DNA from: Rosa chinensis
Taxonomy: Eukaryota; Streptophyta; Magnoliopsida; Rosales; Rosaceae
Assembly (NCBI RefSeq): GCF_002994745.2
Contig: NC_037094.1
Location: forward strand, 66,526,319-66,590,318
Reading direction: 5' to 3'
Length of the DNA: 64,000 nt
Shown here: positions 11,247 through 21,159 of the stretch, one piece after another
Position numbering within the stretch: the stretch's first letter is position 1
Layout: the number at the start of each line of letters is the position of its first letter
Notes under the pieces: generated by a model
What the model was told of the DNA's origin: nothing
The model's input: only the letters and a program-made list of their open reading frames with translations
Database searches by the model: none
Program-made: the position numbers and the translations under genes

Positions 11247-12470
11247 GTGCTTTGCATAAATGAGACTCATCATGAATTTCAATTCCTGCAAAGGTTAGGG
11301 TAATCCCAATAAAACTATGATATTCTTAATAAATTTTACCTTACATGATAAGAGTAGAACCAATTTCATATGTTCAAACTATAGATAAAGACATTACAAA
11401 GAATAACAATATAAGGGAACAACGATTGACACATCTACCTTAATAAAATATTCAAAGCATTGAAAATTAAGTATGACATATTTAGACATAAATATCAGTT
11501 TGTACAATCGATAATTTCACGTAGGTTTTATGAAAGCTCTAGATAACTTCTCAAAAGTTAGAATATGTTGCAACCAGTGTCACGTGTATGGTTCTTCACA
11601 ATACAATTAAATTCGTCTTTGGTACTCTTTCCATGGTGATGTGAGACATCTCGATCTCTATTTTTTTTTTTCTGGCATGATTGGCGTCAATTTTGAAAAT
11701 AGCATGTTCACATGAAAGTACTATTTTATAAATAATGCAATTTTAAAGTCGGAAATGGCTTGGAAGTTTCGTTAACCCAATCCATACATCTATAAAAGAT
11801 GCAGGTGACTTTCCGCCAAATAAAAGAAGAAGATGGAGGTGTTCGAAAATGATGGGAACTTGCATTAGAAAATAAAAAGTTGAAGTCTGTAGAGGAACAT
11901 TGCAAAAGAAAAAGAGGAAATGATTGATCGAAACTTGATGAAGCATAGCGTGGAAATGCCGATAAAGCACGACGTGCCATGCTGAACCTAATCAATTATG
12001 TGGCCATGTAGTCAAAAAGCAATTTAAAGTTAATGTGAAATTCACACCCAGCTTTGACAAATGAGACCACTCTTAGAGCAAGTTCACCCGTTGGGTCAAA
12101 AAGTCACCCACTATTCACTGCTTTTTAGTGTTAATTTAACCCTCTGGGTCACGAGCACAGTGTATTTCGTGCCCAGGGTCACCCTGTACAGTGTTCTAGG
12201 TCACCATAATAACCTGCACAGTGTATTTCGTGCCCTAGATCACGAGCACAGTGTATTTCGTGATTTAGAGAATAAAAATATATACTAAAAAGTAGTAAAT
12301 AATAAGTGACCCAATAGGAAAACTTGCTCTTATATACATTTACCTTTGAGAAATAATTTCATCCACTTTTAACCAAAATAATGCCCCACTGCAGGACCAC
12401 AATAGTCAGGGAAGAAGATTTTCCATGAAAGAGTTGGCTTCGGATCAAATCAAACCATTTACATCGACAA
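11247..12470. repeat. Segmental duplication copy 2 (TNL upstream region)
   Basis: Collinear with 1445-3145 apart from the insertions specific to each copy. It keeps the empty site of the copy-1 SINE (single AACAATATAAGGGAACAAC near 11405). It contains the Tourist-like MITE at 12076-12329, whose empty site (single TTA) is preserved in copy 1 near 3006. It runs into the TNL promoter. Confidence 0.85.
12073..12332. mobile_element. Tourist-like (PIF/Harbinger) MITE, TSD TTA
   Basis: The 254-bp element (12076-12329) is bounded by TTA on both sides. Its terminal inverted repeats read GAGCAAGTT at the left and the complement of AACTTGCTC at the right, and continue imperfectly through TTGGGTCA / TGACCCAA. 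The duplicated paralogue has a single TTA at this site. Internally, ACAGTGTATTTCGTG recurs three times and is itself partly palindromic (CACGA...TCGTG). Confidence 0.85.
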
Positions 12471-12550
12471 AGAGAAAAATGAGGTCCTCAGGTGCTTTTT
12501 CGTGCGCGTGCAAACCAACCTCCACTACCAAGCATCTTTTTGTTTTTATT

Positions 12551-12657
12551 GGTCAATAGCTGTGAGTTGTTAGCCGGATCCTTATAAAAGGAGGTGTGTT
12601 ATTCTCATTCGTAGTCTTCTCCGTAAACAGAGACCAGTAGCATTCTAAACTCCTTCA
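12551..12657 (+). promoter_or_regulatory. TNL promoter and 5' UTR
   Basis: CTTATAAAAG at 12581-12590 is a good TATA box, about 68 bp before the ATG at 12658. GGTCAA at 12551-12556 is the reverse complement of a TTGACC W-box core, a WRKY site common in defence gene promoters. The sequence upstream is the duplicated block plus the Tourist-like MITE, so the MITE sits about 250 bp above the TATA box. Confidence 0.55.
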
Positions 12658-13166
12658 ATGACTACCAAAATAGATCTTCCTTCTACTTCTTCTTCTTGTC
12701 CTCCATTTCGTAAATTGACATACGATGTGTTCCTCAGTTTCAGAGGTACAGATACCCGCACAAATTTCACAGACCATCTTTATGCCGCTCTCAAACAGAA
12801 AGGAATATACACATTTAGAGATGATGAAGAACTTAACAGAGGGGAATCAATTGGTCCAAATCTCTTGGAAGCAATTGAAGAGTCAAGATATGTAATTGTG
12901 GTGTTTTCGCAGAACTACGCCGATTCTTCGTGGTGTTTGGATGAGCTTGCAAAGGTAGCTGAATGCAGGAGAGCCATGGGACAAACAGTCCTTCCAGTGT
13001 TCTACCATGTTGATCCGTCTGATGTACGAAGACAAACTGGGGAGCACTTTGGGAAAGCATTTCAGGAGCATCAAGAGCGGTTTGGAGGCAATCCTGACAA
13101 ATTGCAGAGGTGGAAAGACTCTCTTGCTGAAATAGGCAATCTCTCTGGATGGCATCTGAAAGATGG
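12658..13166 (+). CDS. TNL exon 1: TIR domain
   Basis: After about 20 Ser/Thr-rich residues the TIR domain starts with YDVFLSFRGTDTR and continues with the GIYTFRDD segment, SRYVIVVFSQNYADSSWC and LDELAKV. The Glu in that last block is the position of the conserved TIR NADase residue. VLPVFYHVDPSDVR follows. The ATG at 12658 is the first after the TATA box and is followed directly by the conserved domain, so it is a secure start. The donor GTAAGC at 13167 follows HLKDG, the usual TIR/NB exon border in TNL genes. The exon itself is undamaged. Confidence 0.95.
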
Positions 13167-13508
13167 GTAAGCTTTCCATGTATCTAGCTATACTACAGTG
13201 GATAGTTTTTGGGATCAACTTTTTTATTACGCTAGGTCGCCACTTGTGATTTCATATGTTTTAATGATTGAGAATTCGTTAACCAAAAGCAGAGCTAGTC
13301 CGTATTATATCTGTCTCAAAAACTATAAATGCGTAGAACAAAATCAAATTAAATTTCTAATAATGCTTCCAATTAGAACTTCAGAATGAAGATATAGATT
13401 CGCATTATATAATGTTCCACTATATATCTCTATCTTTATCTAATTGTTGCTTACTTGCTTTATATCTTATACACATAATATATGTAAGAATATTTCATTA
13501 CTTTACAG
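13167..13508 (+). other. TNL intron 1
   Basis: 342 bp, AT-rich, GTAAGC donor and TTTACAG acceptor, phase 2. It contains stop codons in all frames and no other feature. Confidence 0.85.
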
Positions 13509-14394
13509 GTACGAATCCAAATTCATTCAAGAAATTGTTGAAAAGATTTTCACCGAGTTAAATCAAATAATCCCAATATATGAGGGTTTAGTTGGGATGG
13601 ATTCTCACCTGAATGAAATGCTTTCGTACTTAGACATTGGGTGTCCTGATGTTCGTATCATAGGGATTTGTGGTATGGGAGGTATCGGTAAGACAACTAT
13701 TGCACAAGTGGTTTTTGAAAGGGTACAGGCTCAGTTTGAAGGTTGTAGCTTTCTTGAGAATGTTCGAGAGGTAACTGAGAAGCAAGGTGCAGTCCATTTA
13801 CAAAAGCAACTTCTTTCGGATTTGCTGGAATGTAGTGTAAATGTACAGAACACTAAAAAGGGAAAAAGTATAATGAGGGAGAGACTACGTACTAAAATGG
13901 TTCTTATCATTCTTGATGATGTGGACCAAGAAAAACAATTGGAAGCATTGTGTGATAGGGAATCGTTTGGTCCAGGGAGTAGAATCATCATAACTACTAG
14001 AGATAAACATTTGCTCGTTGAAGGAGATAAAGTATATACGGTGAATCGATTAACTGATGATGAAGCTCTCGAGCTCTTCCGTATGAAAGCCTTTAAGAAA
14101 GATCAGCTGGTTAGGGAAGATTTTCTCGAGCTATCCGAGGAATTTTTGAAATATGCTAATGGCCTTCCATTAGCTATTAAAGTTTTGGGTTCCTCTATTC
14201 GTGGTAGAAGTGTAAAATTATGGTCTAGTGCATTGAAGAGACTTGAAAAAAATCCTCCAAAAGGGATTATTGATGTTCTTAAAGTTAGTTTTGATGGATT
14301 AGAAAAATCCGAAAAAAAAATATTTTTGGACATCGCATGTTTCTTTAAAGGAGGGTACATAGATCATGTAACAAGAATACTACATGGTAGTGAC
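13509..14394 (+). CDS. TNL exon 2, first part: NB-ARC domain up to the Copia insertion
   Basis: NB-ARC motifs appear in order: P-loop GMGGIGKTTIAQ, RNBS-A (FLENVREV), kinase 2 LIILDDVD, RNBS-B GSRIIITTRDKHLL, GLPLAIKVLGSSI, and the TNL-type RNBS-D block FLDIACFFKGG. All key residues (P-loop Lys, kinase-2 Asp pair, RNBS-B Arg) are present, so the nucleotide-binding part looks competent. The frame enters the Copia LTR and stops six bases in (TAG at 14398-14400). That would give a TIR-NB protein of roughly 465 residues without ARC2/MHD or LRR. Confidence 0.93.
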
Positions 14395-14706
14395 TGTTAG
14401 CAGAATCAAGCCTACTAATTTCCTAGTCAAAACCGGATACCAGTGACGCAAGTCTACTTGTACTGTTGTGGACTGCCAGTTGCTCTTTTCCAGCTCATTT
14501 ACAGCCTGTAATTTCTTTTGTTGGTTAGGAACGTTAGTTAGGTCTTGGTTCAGCTAGTTACTATATATAGGTTGGCTTGTAATAATTCTTTTCGGGTTTT
14601 TTATATAATTGAAGAGACTTCCAGATATTTTTAGCTTTCTCTCTCAAGCTTCCTCTTCCTTCTCTGTGCCTCTTAAGCTTTTGCATCTATGGCTGCTATG
14701 TTATCA
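14395..14706 (+). repeat. 5' LTR of the TNL-inserted Copia
   Basis: 312 bp, TGTTAG...TTATCA. TATATATAGG near 14562 is a likely TATA box. Confidence 0.93.
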
Positions 14707-15954
14707 TGGTATCAGAGCGGGATACCCACGTGTGCATGCCTAATGGCCACACGGGCTCCACGTCACCCAAAAGTTGTCCACGTGAATGGCTTGAAAATTC
14801 GCCACACGTGCGGGGGCGTGTTGAGAATATATACATCCCACATGGGAAAAATAGGACCTTGCCTATGGGTTTATAAGGGTTTGGGCCACTCCATCCATTG
14901 CCAATTGCCAATTGGCAGTAGCTTCAACAGTTGGCCTTACAATTCCACATTTCAAAACAATGGTAGCGACAAAGGCAAGTCATTTGCAGAATGTCAAATA
15001 TGCAGAAAGAAAGGACACACAGCTGTGAACTGCTTTTATAGGAATGATATCCCACCTAATCATCCAAGCTTGTCCGTTGTGGTGTGCCAAATTTGTGGCT
15101 TGAAAGGTCATGCAGCCTTAGACTGTCATTACAGGTCTAAATTTGTCTTTCAAAGAGCCAAATCACCTTCTAATCTTACTGCAATGTTTGCGTGTAATAC
15201 CAATGGAGCTCATTCTTCTAGTGTTTCTGCACATGGTAGTTCATCTGTTGGCACTTTGAATAATGATCACAGTGACAGTGATGTGCTTCCTTTTGCCCAG
15301 TCCTGCCAGCCTTATGCACGGTCCCCTAACTTGGCTGATGGGGGGGGCATGAGCCATGCTGCTGTGAATAGTGATGTGAATGCTGCTGTGAATAGTGATG
15401 CAAATAGTGATGTGAATGCTGCTGTGAATAGTAATGTGGATGGTGGAAACGTGAATGTGTTAAGCTCTTTTTCACAAGCTTCAAACAAGAGTGGTCCAAT
15501 ACATTTCATGCTTACCAGGGCCAAAAATGAAATTGCCAAGAAGCTGACATTTCAAGATTTGTGTGCTTATGATGAGTCTGCATACTTCAATGGCTTTACT
15601 TCTGTACTGAATGTTCAAGATGCTACAGAACCAAAGACCTCTAAAGCTGCTGTTAGAAATTCAGAGTGGGATTCTACTATGAATAAAGAACTTGGCCTAA
15701 GAAAGCAAGGGATAAGTTACTGGAGTAATGAGGTGTTCCTCTGTAAAGAAAAATATGCAAAGGATTTGATTCACAGAACTGGTATGGCTACATCAAGAGC
15801 TGGAATGCTAAGCATTTTCATGTTGTTAGAGAAAGAGTGCAAAGGTATGATCTGCTGTTACTTCAATATGTTTCGACTCCTGAGCATTTTGAAAATATTC
15901 TTGCCAAAGGTTTATTCAAGCCTTGTATTCAGTATACCTTGTCTCAGCTGCTGA
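14707..15954 (+). pseudogene. Copia gag remnant with two CCHC zinc knuckles, fused to RT/RNase H scraps
   Basis: The open frame (in fact open from 14689 inside the LTR) has two CX2CX4HX4C knuckles: CQICRKKGHTAVNC near 14995 and CQICGLKGHAALDC near 15090. These are typical of copia nucleocapsid. Next is a short Ala/Val/Asn/Ser/Asp repeat (about 15358-15440, built from AATAGTGATGTGAATGCTGC-like units), then a jump to an RT-derived FLCKEKYAKDLIHRTGM block. Past the stop, 15990-16130 still reads an RNase H tail (QQTADVFTKSLH). The join shows a large internal deletion. Confidence 0.8.
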
Positions 15955-16132
15955 AATATCTTGGATGAGACGTGTTGTGTGATCTACATTTCAAAGACAG
16001 GACTTACTGCTGCAATATGTGTCTACTGATCAACAAACTGCAGATGTTTTCACAAAAAGTCTTCACAGTCCTATATTCAAAGAGCATTGTGCCAATCTCA
16101 GTGTGAGAAGCCCCACTGAGATTGAGGGGAGG

Positions 16133-16444
16133 TGTTAGCAGAATCAAGCCTACTAATTTCCTAGTCAAAACCGGATACCAGTGACGCAGGTCTACTTGTA
16201 CTGTTGTGGATTGCCAGCTGCTCTTTTCCAGCTCATTTACAGCCTGTAATTTCTTTTGTTGGTTAGGAACGTTAGTTAGGTCTTGGTTCAGCTAGTTACT
16301 ATATATAGGTTGGCTTGTAATAATTCTTTTCGGGTTTTTTATATAATTGAAGAGACTTCCAGATATTTTTAGCTTTCTCTCTCAAGCTTCCTCTTCCTTC
16401 TCTGTGCCTCTTAAGCTTTTGCATCTATGGCTGCTATGTTATCA
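16133..16444 (+). repeat. 3' LTR of the TNL-inserted Copia
   Basis: 312 bp, three differences from the 5' LTR. It is followed at once by the TSD GTGAC and the resumed TNL coding sequence. Confidence 0.93.
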
Positions 16445-16644
16445 GTGACCACTGTCCGGACTTTGATATAGAAGTTCTCGTAGATAAATCTTTGGTAACT
16501 CTGTTTGGAAGAAAATTGGGGATGCATGACTTGGTACAAGAATTGGGTTGGGAAATTGTTCGTCAAGAATGTTGTGAAGAGTCTGGAAACCGTAGCAGGT
16601 TGTGGCTTGCCAATGAAATCATCCATGTACTTGGTCGGAGTAAG
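16445..16644 (+). CDS. TNL exon 2, second part: ARC2 end with MHD motif
   Basis: The NB-ARC frame resumes after the TSD: DIEVLVDKSLVT, then the MHD block GMHDLVQELGWEIVRQ, then SGNRSRLW, all standard for TNLs. The donor GTAATA is at 16645. The Met-His-Asp regulatory triad is intact. Confidence 0.92.
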
Positions 16645-16745
16645 GTAATAAAACAGCTGTGTTGAAACTCATCTATTGTTTTTTTTGTTGTTTTTTTATT
16701 ATGCAACAATAACTAATTGACTAATTCTTTGCTCTTTGTTATAAG

Positions 16746-17023
16746 GCGACAAATGCTGTTGAAAGCATATACCTCCAATGTTTAACAGAAGACGATGTTG
16801 TCCACTCAATTGATAATGCCTTCTCAAAGATGGAAAGATTGAGATTGCTCAAGATATGTAATGTGAAGTTTTCCGAAACATCAAATATCTCCCTAATGAG
16901 TTACAGTATCTTGAATGGCATGAATGTCCTTTAGATTCTTTCCCGTCAGACTTTCAACCGGATAAACTTGTTGAACTTCACATGTGTTTTAGCCACATCA
17001 AACAACTATGGAGGGGAAAAAAA
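16746..17023 (+). pseudogene. TNL exon 3: NB-LRR linker/first LRR exon, frameshifted
   Basis: It opens in phase 0 with ATNAVESIYLQC and the AFSKMERLRLLKI segment typical of the TNL linker. The frame is lost between 16866 and 16880. The original frame hits TAG at 16932, while the frame one base back reads IKYLPNELQYLEWHE, FPSDFQPDKLVEL and HIKQLWRGKK up to the GTAAGA donor at 17024. It is a single-base lesion independent of the Copia insertion. Confidence 0.85.
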
Positions 17024-17315
17024 GTAAGATCATAATTAATTTTATGCATGTTCATAAAGCTGATAATTCTATATAGTCTTATTTATTAGGGAAGATAAAG
17101 TGGCTTTTTTGAATTACATTAACTATATAAGGTCCCAGGCCGGTCGTCCTCAGTTACACACATCCATAAAAATTAATATGGTATTCTCATACTAGGATTG
17201 GACATTACTTTCACGTTAACGTTTCTGTAATTCTACTAATTTCTGTAATTTGGAATCAAGGAATGTGTAGTAACTGTTTTAAATCACGCAATGATCATCT
17301 TTGAAATTATGCCAG

Positions 17316-18434
17316 GGATGCAGCAAGCTACGGTTTATTAATCTGAGTGGTTCACAATACTTGATGTCGACTCCAGACTTCACTGGGGTTCCAGATCTTC
17401 TAGTGTTGGTGCTTCAAGGTTGCACAAGCTTGATGGAGGTTCACCCGTCTCTTGGACATCTGAAGAAACTTTGCCATTTGAATATGGAATATTGCAAGTC
17501 TATTGAGAGCCTTCCACCTTTCACTACCTCGGAATCTCTTAAATATTTGAAGCTTTCACTCTGTTCAGGACTGAAGAAGTTTCCAGAAATGGAAGGAAAT
17601 ATGAAAAGCTTGCGGGAGCTTTATTTGGATGGCACCAGCATTGAGGAATTGCCTCCATCAATTGAACGGTTGACTGGCCTTACCATGTTGGATCTAACAG
17701 ATTGTAAAAACCTTTTGCATCTTCCCAATACCATTGGGTGTTTGACATCTTTGAAAAGTCTCTATCTAACAGGTTGCTCCAAAATTGAAGAGATGCCTGA
17801 GAATCTGAATGGTATGAAATGTCTGGAGAAGCTTACAATTGATGGAACTTCCATAAGGGAGTTATCTTCCATTGTAGGCATGAAGAATCTAAAGAATCTA
17901 TCCTGCGGAAGATGTAAATGTCTAGTTTCAGAATCATTTAAAGGTTTGGCTTTGTTATCGAATTTGATAGAGCTGGACTTGAGTTATTGCAATCTGATGG
18001 ATGGAGCAATTCTCAATGATCTTAGCAGCCTAATCTCCTTGGAATTGTTAGATTTAAGTGGTAATTGCTTTGTGCGATTACCTGAAAGTATCTCTCAATT
18101 CTCAAAGCTCACCACTCTGATCTTGAGTGATTGCAGACAACTTCAATTGCTGCCCAAGAAGCTTCCGTTAAGTCTTCGAGACGTGTTTGCACAAGATTGT
18201 ACCTCACTGACGGATTACCCAAATCAAATCAAAGTATTGAATTCATGGGAGTCGGGAGTGACTATCGTGAATTCCCTCAATTCTCCAGCACAAGTCTCAG
18301 AAATTTCCAGAATGTTGATCTTTCCAAGAAATGAGGGGGAATCTATAGCCATGCGTGTGACATATGAGCATGCCGAGGGGAAACAAGTTGATCCTTTGCC
18401 GCTGACAACTCTACAATGTCTAAAAGAGAAAGAG
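17316..18434 (+). CDS. TNL exon 4: leucine-rich repeats
   Basis: About 373 codons follow the acceptor GCCAG. It starts CSKLRFINLSGSQYL and continues through roughly a dozen plant-type LRRs of 23-24 residues, including TPDFTGVPDLLVLVL, SIEELPPSIERLTGL, LKSLYLTGCSKIEEMP and LELLDLSGNCFVRLPES. The open frame is undamaged. The exon ends at GAG before GTTGTA (18435). This is the presumed ligand-sensing region. Confidence 0.92.
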
Positions 18435-18480
18435 GTTGTACTCTCTCTCTCTCTCTCATCTTTTGTGTTCTACGTTGCAG
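18435..18480 (+). other. Candidate ultrashort intron (46 nt)
   Basis: GT...AG with a (CT)n polypyrimidine tract and TTGCAG end. It joins two phase-0 exons. At 46 nt it is below the usual plant minimum of about 60-70, so it may have shrunk or may not be spliced. Confidence 0.5.
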
Positions 18481-19228
18481 TGGTCCGGCATTACCGCACA
18501 TTCTGCAGATGAAATTCCAGAGTGGTTCAGCACTAGATCTACCAGAAATCCCATATCAATGTCGATGCCTCGAAATCTGACCAATGATAACAAGTGGAAA
18601 GGATTTGTCGCGTGTGCCATATTCTCAGTCAAGGGCCACACTGCTCTCTCCCTTATTGAACCGGATCCTGATTTTCTTAATTATTCGTATCAAATCACGT
18701 TGGAAACTGATATTGTGCGTCTGGAACCAAAAGTGTTCGAGCGGGATGAAGCAATCCACCCCTTTCGATCAAGTTCTCATCTGCTTGTGATATTCTAATA
18801 TTCTATATATCTAGTTTGAAGTTTCCACAGGGGACGTTGGATCAATCAACTGTGGTGCGGGCTATATTTCAAACCACCAATCCGTCCATGGTGGTCCAGC
18901 AATGTGGAATTCGTCTAGTCTATGAGCAAGATGCTGGATGGCCTTACAGAATAGTCGGGGGCGATGATCCTATTTGTCTGAATAAAGTGAAGGACGACGC
19001 CTCTGTATTGGAGTCTGGCTGGCTTAGTCAATCTTTGGAATGGTAGAATATATTTAATTTTCTGTCTTAGTCAAAAAAAAAAAAAATGCCGCTTTTGTAT
19101 TTCTATCCGCGTACTATATTGTATTTCCACTTAAATATTGCAGGGAGAAATTCATTCCACCCTTGGAAGAAGAATCCACACTTGTACTGAGAAAGAGCCT
19201 CGAGTCTGTCCTTCCAAGATTTCTTGAG
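18481..19228 (+). CDS. TNL exons 5-7: first post-LRR (C-JID/PL) module
   Basis: Exon 18481-18786 has DEIPEWFSTRSTRNPISM and NKWKGFVACAIFS, the hallmark of the C-terminal jelly-roll/Ig-like (C-JID, PL) domain that helps TNLs recognise ligand. Exon 18831-19042 has the TVVRAIFQT and CGIRLVYEQD blocks that end this domain. A short exon 19144-19228 (KFIPPLEEES...) follows after TTGCAG. A 44-nt GT-AG interval (18787-18830) separates the first two in phase 0. If it is not spliced, TAA at 18796-18798 ends the frame. Confidence 0.82.
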
Positions 19229-19357
19229 GTCGATCCGCTTTTGCTTCTGTCTAGCTAGTAACCTAATTTATATGATATCTCTCTAATCTCTAATCTCTAT
19301 ATCTTTCAAATAAAAGAGGTTACTAATTAACTAAATTACGCATTTTTCATATTTTAG

Positions 19358-19998
19358 GTACTAAACTGTTACTCTGCAAAGTACGAATTTAACCTCAGAG
19401 GAAGCCGAGGGTGGTTTCATGAGTTGTTTATCCCTATTAATACGAGGTCAAATGAGACCAAAGTGTCAATCAAGCTGCCTCAAAATCTACACAAGAGCAA
19501 GAAGTGGATGGGATTTGCAATATTAGCATCACTTGCAGAGGAAGTGGGGCAGACAACGAAAGAGGACAGTTATTGTGTATCTGTTAGACTAGGAACTGGG
19601 GATAAATTTGTTAAGGGTCTGGCTCCAGAACTTAAGCACGTCAAGCCATTGTTAGAAGAACATCATCAACTGTTGGTTATTTACGTACCGCGGGCACAGA
19701 TTCCTGAAATTTTGTTCACTCAGACATTGACAACTGCAATGGACTTTTACATCAGGGTCAATAGCCCTCATGTAAAGGTTCAAAGAGGTTCCGTGTTGTG
19801 TACCAGGAAGATATACAAGGGTTTGCTGATACAATTATCCAGTGCATGCAGAGAGAAGAGTCTCTTGGATCTTACGAGAAGTGGGTGGTAGAAGGATGGA
19901 TACGGTTGATACAATTCCAATGTGCCCTAAATTTAGAGAGAGTGACAGAACGGGATTCCAGACAATTTGAATTGCACTCACAAAAATATAGAAATTGG
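19358..19998 (+). pseudogene. TNL exon 8: second post-LRR (C-JID/PL) module, frameshifted
   Basis: A second copy of the fold: WFHELFIPINTRSNET, SIKLPQNLHKSKKWMGFAIL and LLVIYVPRAQIPE, ending with the CGIRLVY-equivalent region. Between 19780 and 19792 one base is lost. The old frame runs on to a stop near 19891, while the other reads VVYQEDIQGFADTIIQCM through to NW before GTCTCT at 19999. Tandem PL modules occur in some TNLs. The frameshift would remove the third module. Confidence 0.82.
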
Positions 19999-20100
19999 GT
20001 CTCTCTCTTGCACAGATATACATAATTATTATTATTATTATTATTATTATTTCTTCTTCTTTTTTGGCCTTTTTATTGACATTTGAACTTATATTTACAG

Positions 20101-20613
20101 GATTGGTCTGACCCTCGCCCTGTTATTTGTCGCTTCAACAGAGCTGAAATTTCCAAGTGGAAATGGTTCATGCCTTTCATCAAACAAGGCAACTCTGCAG
20201 AAATCCAACTGCCTCTGAATGTGTTCGATGATGATAATTGGTTGGGGTTTGCTGTATGTTATTGGTTGTCCCAGGACCAATATCCAAACATTAGTCATGG
20301 CAGTACCGCTCTCGATTCAAAGAATGTTGTTCTTAATTATCGTCTGGACTCTGATGTTGCTTGGCACGGCTTATTTGATTTCAGTATGCAAGAAGATATA
20401 CTCAAGCCATCGGAATACTATGATTCGACTCATTTCCTTTATATACCGCGCACTAGATTTCCTAGTAAGATGTGGAGGCAATGCAAATTGGCCAGGATAA
20501 CTATGTGGTTCTCTAGCCCATGCTTTGCAGTGCATAGTTGTGCCCTTCGTCTACCGTATGTGGAGGACATTGAACATCTTGTAAAAACACTGACCCTCGC
20601 TGAATTACCTTGA
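20101..20613 (+). CDS. TNL exon 9: third post-LRR (C-JID/PL-like) module and stop
   Basis: After the ATTTACAG acceptor the exon reads an ICRFNRAEISKWKWF start, IQLPLNVFDDDNWLGFAVC, HFLYIPRTRFP and a terminal CALRLPYVEDIEHL. It is the same architecture as the two previous modules and ends with TGA at 20611. It is undamaged itself, but reached only if the upstream frameshifts are bypassed. Confidence 0.85.
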   Translation, partial: DWSDPRPVICRFNRAEISKWKWFMPFIKQGNSAEIQLPLNVFDDDNWLGFAVCYWLSQDQYPNISHGSTALDSKNVVLNYRLDSDVAWHGLFDFSMQEDILKPSEYYDSTHFLYIPRTRFPSKMWRQCKLARITMWFSSPCFAVHSCALRLPYVEDIEHLVKTLTLAELP

Positions 20614-21159
20614 ACATCCCCAGCATGCGCTGGTAAATCATGGAGAAGGTAACTTGTGAGTAGCCTTTTTTTTTGGTCTTAAATTAATTTTGTAAGTCGC
20701 AATAACTTCTTATTTGGCTTGGCTGAAGTTTCCATATGTATATATTTGCATTGACAGGAGGCAAACGTCTGTAAGCAAGAGTTTCCTAGTGGAGATTGAG
20801 ATAAAAACGTTGTGTGATATTTTCTTAAGCTAGATCATATCTAGTGCTTGATAATGCACTGTTTAGAATTTTGTTTGCTCCTACTCGAGGAGCAATTAAT
20901 TTGATTAGTATTACATTGAATGACCTGTTCATTTTGTTTAATTAGTAATGTTACTGAATGACCTGTTCATTTTGTGATTGTCCCATAAACTGATTCACGA
21001 CTATAACAATGAATATGGGTCCAGATTCTCAGTTCTGGTAGATTGTACCCGAGAGTACGTAACAAAAACAGATTCCCTGGGATTTTTTTTCCAGGAAAAC
21101 TAGAATGGGGTGTAATAGCAACCATCGTCACAAATACATAGAATCCAGTAAACTCTTTA
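20614..21159. other. TNL 3' flank
   Basis: Presumed 3' UTR and spacer. TGAATGACCTGTTCATTTTG occurs twice (20919 and 20954). I see no gene. Confidence 0.5.

Larger units (their letters stand above)
14395..16444 (+). mobile_element. Young non-autonomous Ty1/copia element inserted in the TNL
   Basis: 5' LTR 14395-14706 and 3' LTR 16133-16444, 312 bp each, differ at only 3 positions (about 1%), so the insertion is recent. The TSD is GTGAC at 14390-14394 and 16445-16449. The primer binding site TGGTATCAGAGC, complementary to initiator Met-tRNA, follows the 5' LTR. A purine tract (TTGAGGGGAGG) precedes the 3' LTR. The 1.4-kb interior has gag zinc knuckles fused to a scrap of RT and the RNase H tail. 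Protease, integrase and most RT are deleted, so it must have moved with help from another element. Confidence 0.95.
12658..20613 (+). pseudogene. TIR-NB-LRR (TNL) disease resistance gene with three post-LRR modules, disrupted
   Basis: Nine exons can be drawn, all with GT-AG borders and compatible phases: 12658-13166, 13509-16644 (interrupted), 16746-17023, 17316-18434, 18481-18786, 18831-19042, 19144-19228, 19358-19998, 20101-20613. Domain order is TIR, NB-ARC, LRR, then three C-JID/PL-like modules. TNLs are cytosolic or nuclear immune receptors whose TIR acts as an NADase after effector recognition. Lesions seen: a Copia element in the NB-ARC exon (14395-16444, TSD GTGAC), a 1-nt loss near 16866-16880 leading to TAG at 16932, and a second frameshift near 19780-19792. 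Removing the element plus one TSD copy would leave exon 2 in phase. I call it a pseudogene, though a truncated TIR-NB product could be made. Confidence 0.92.
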
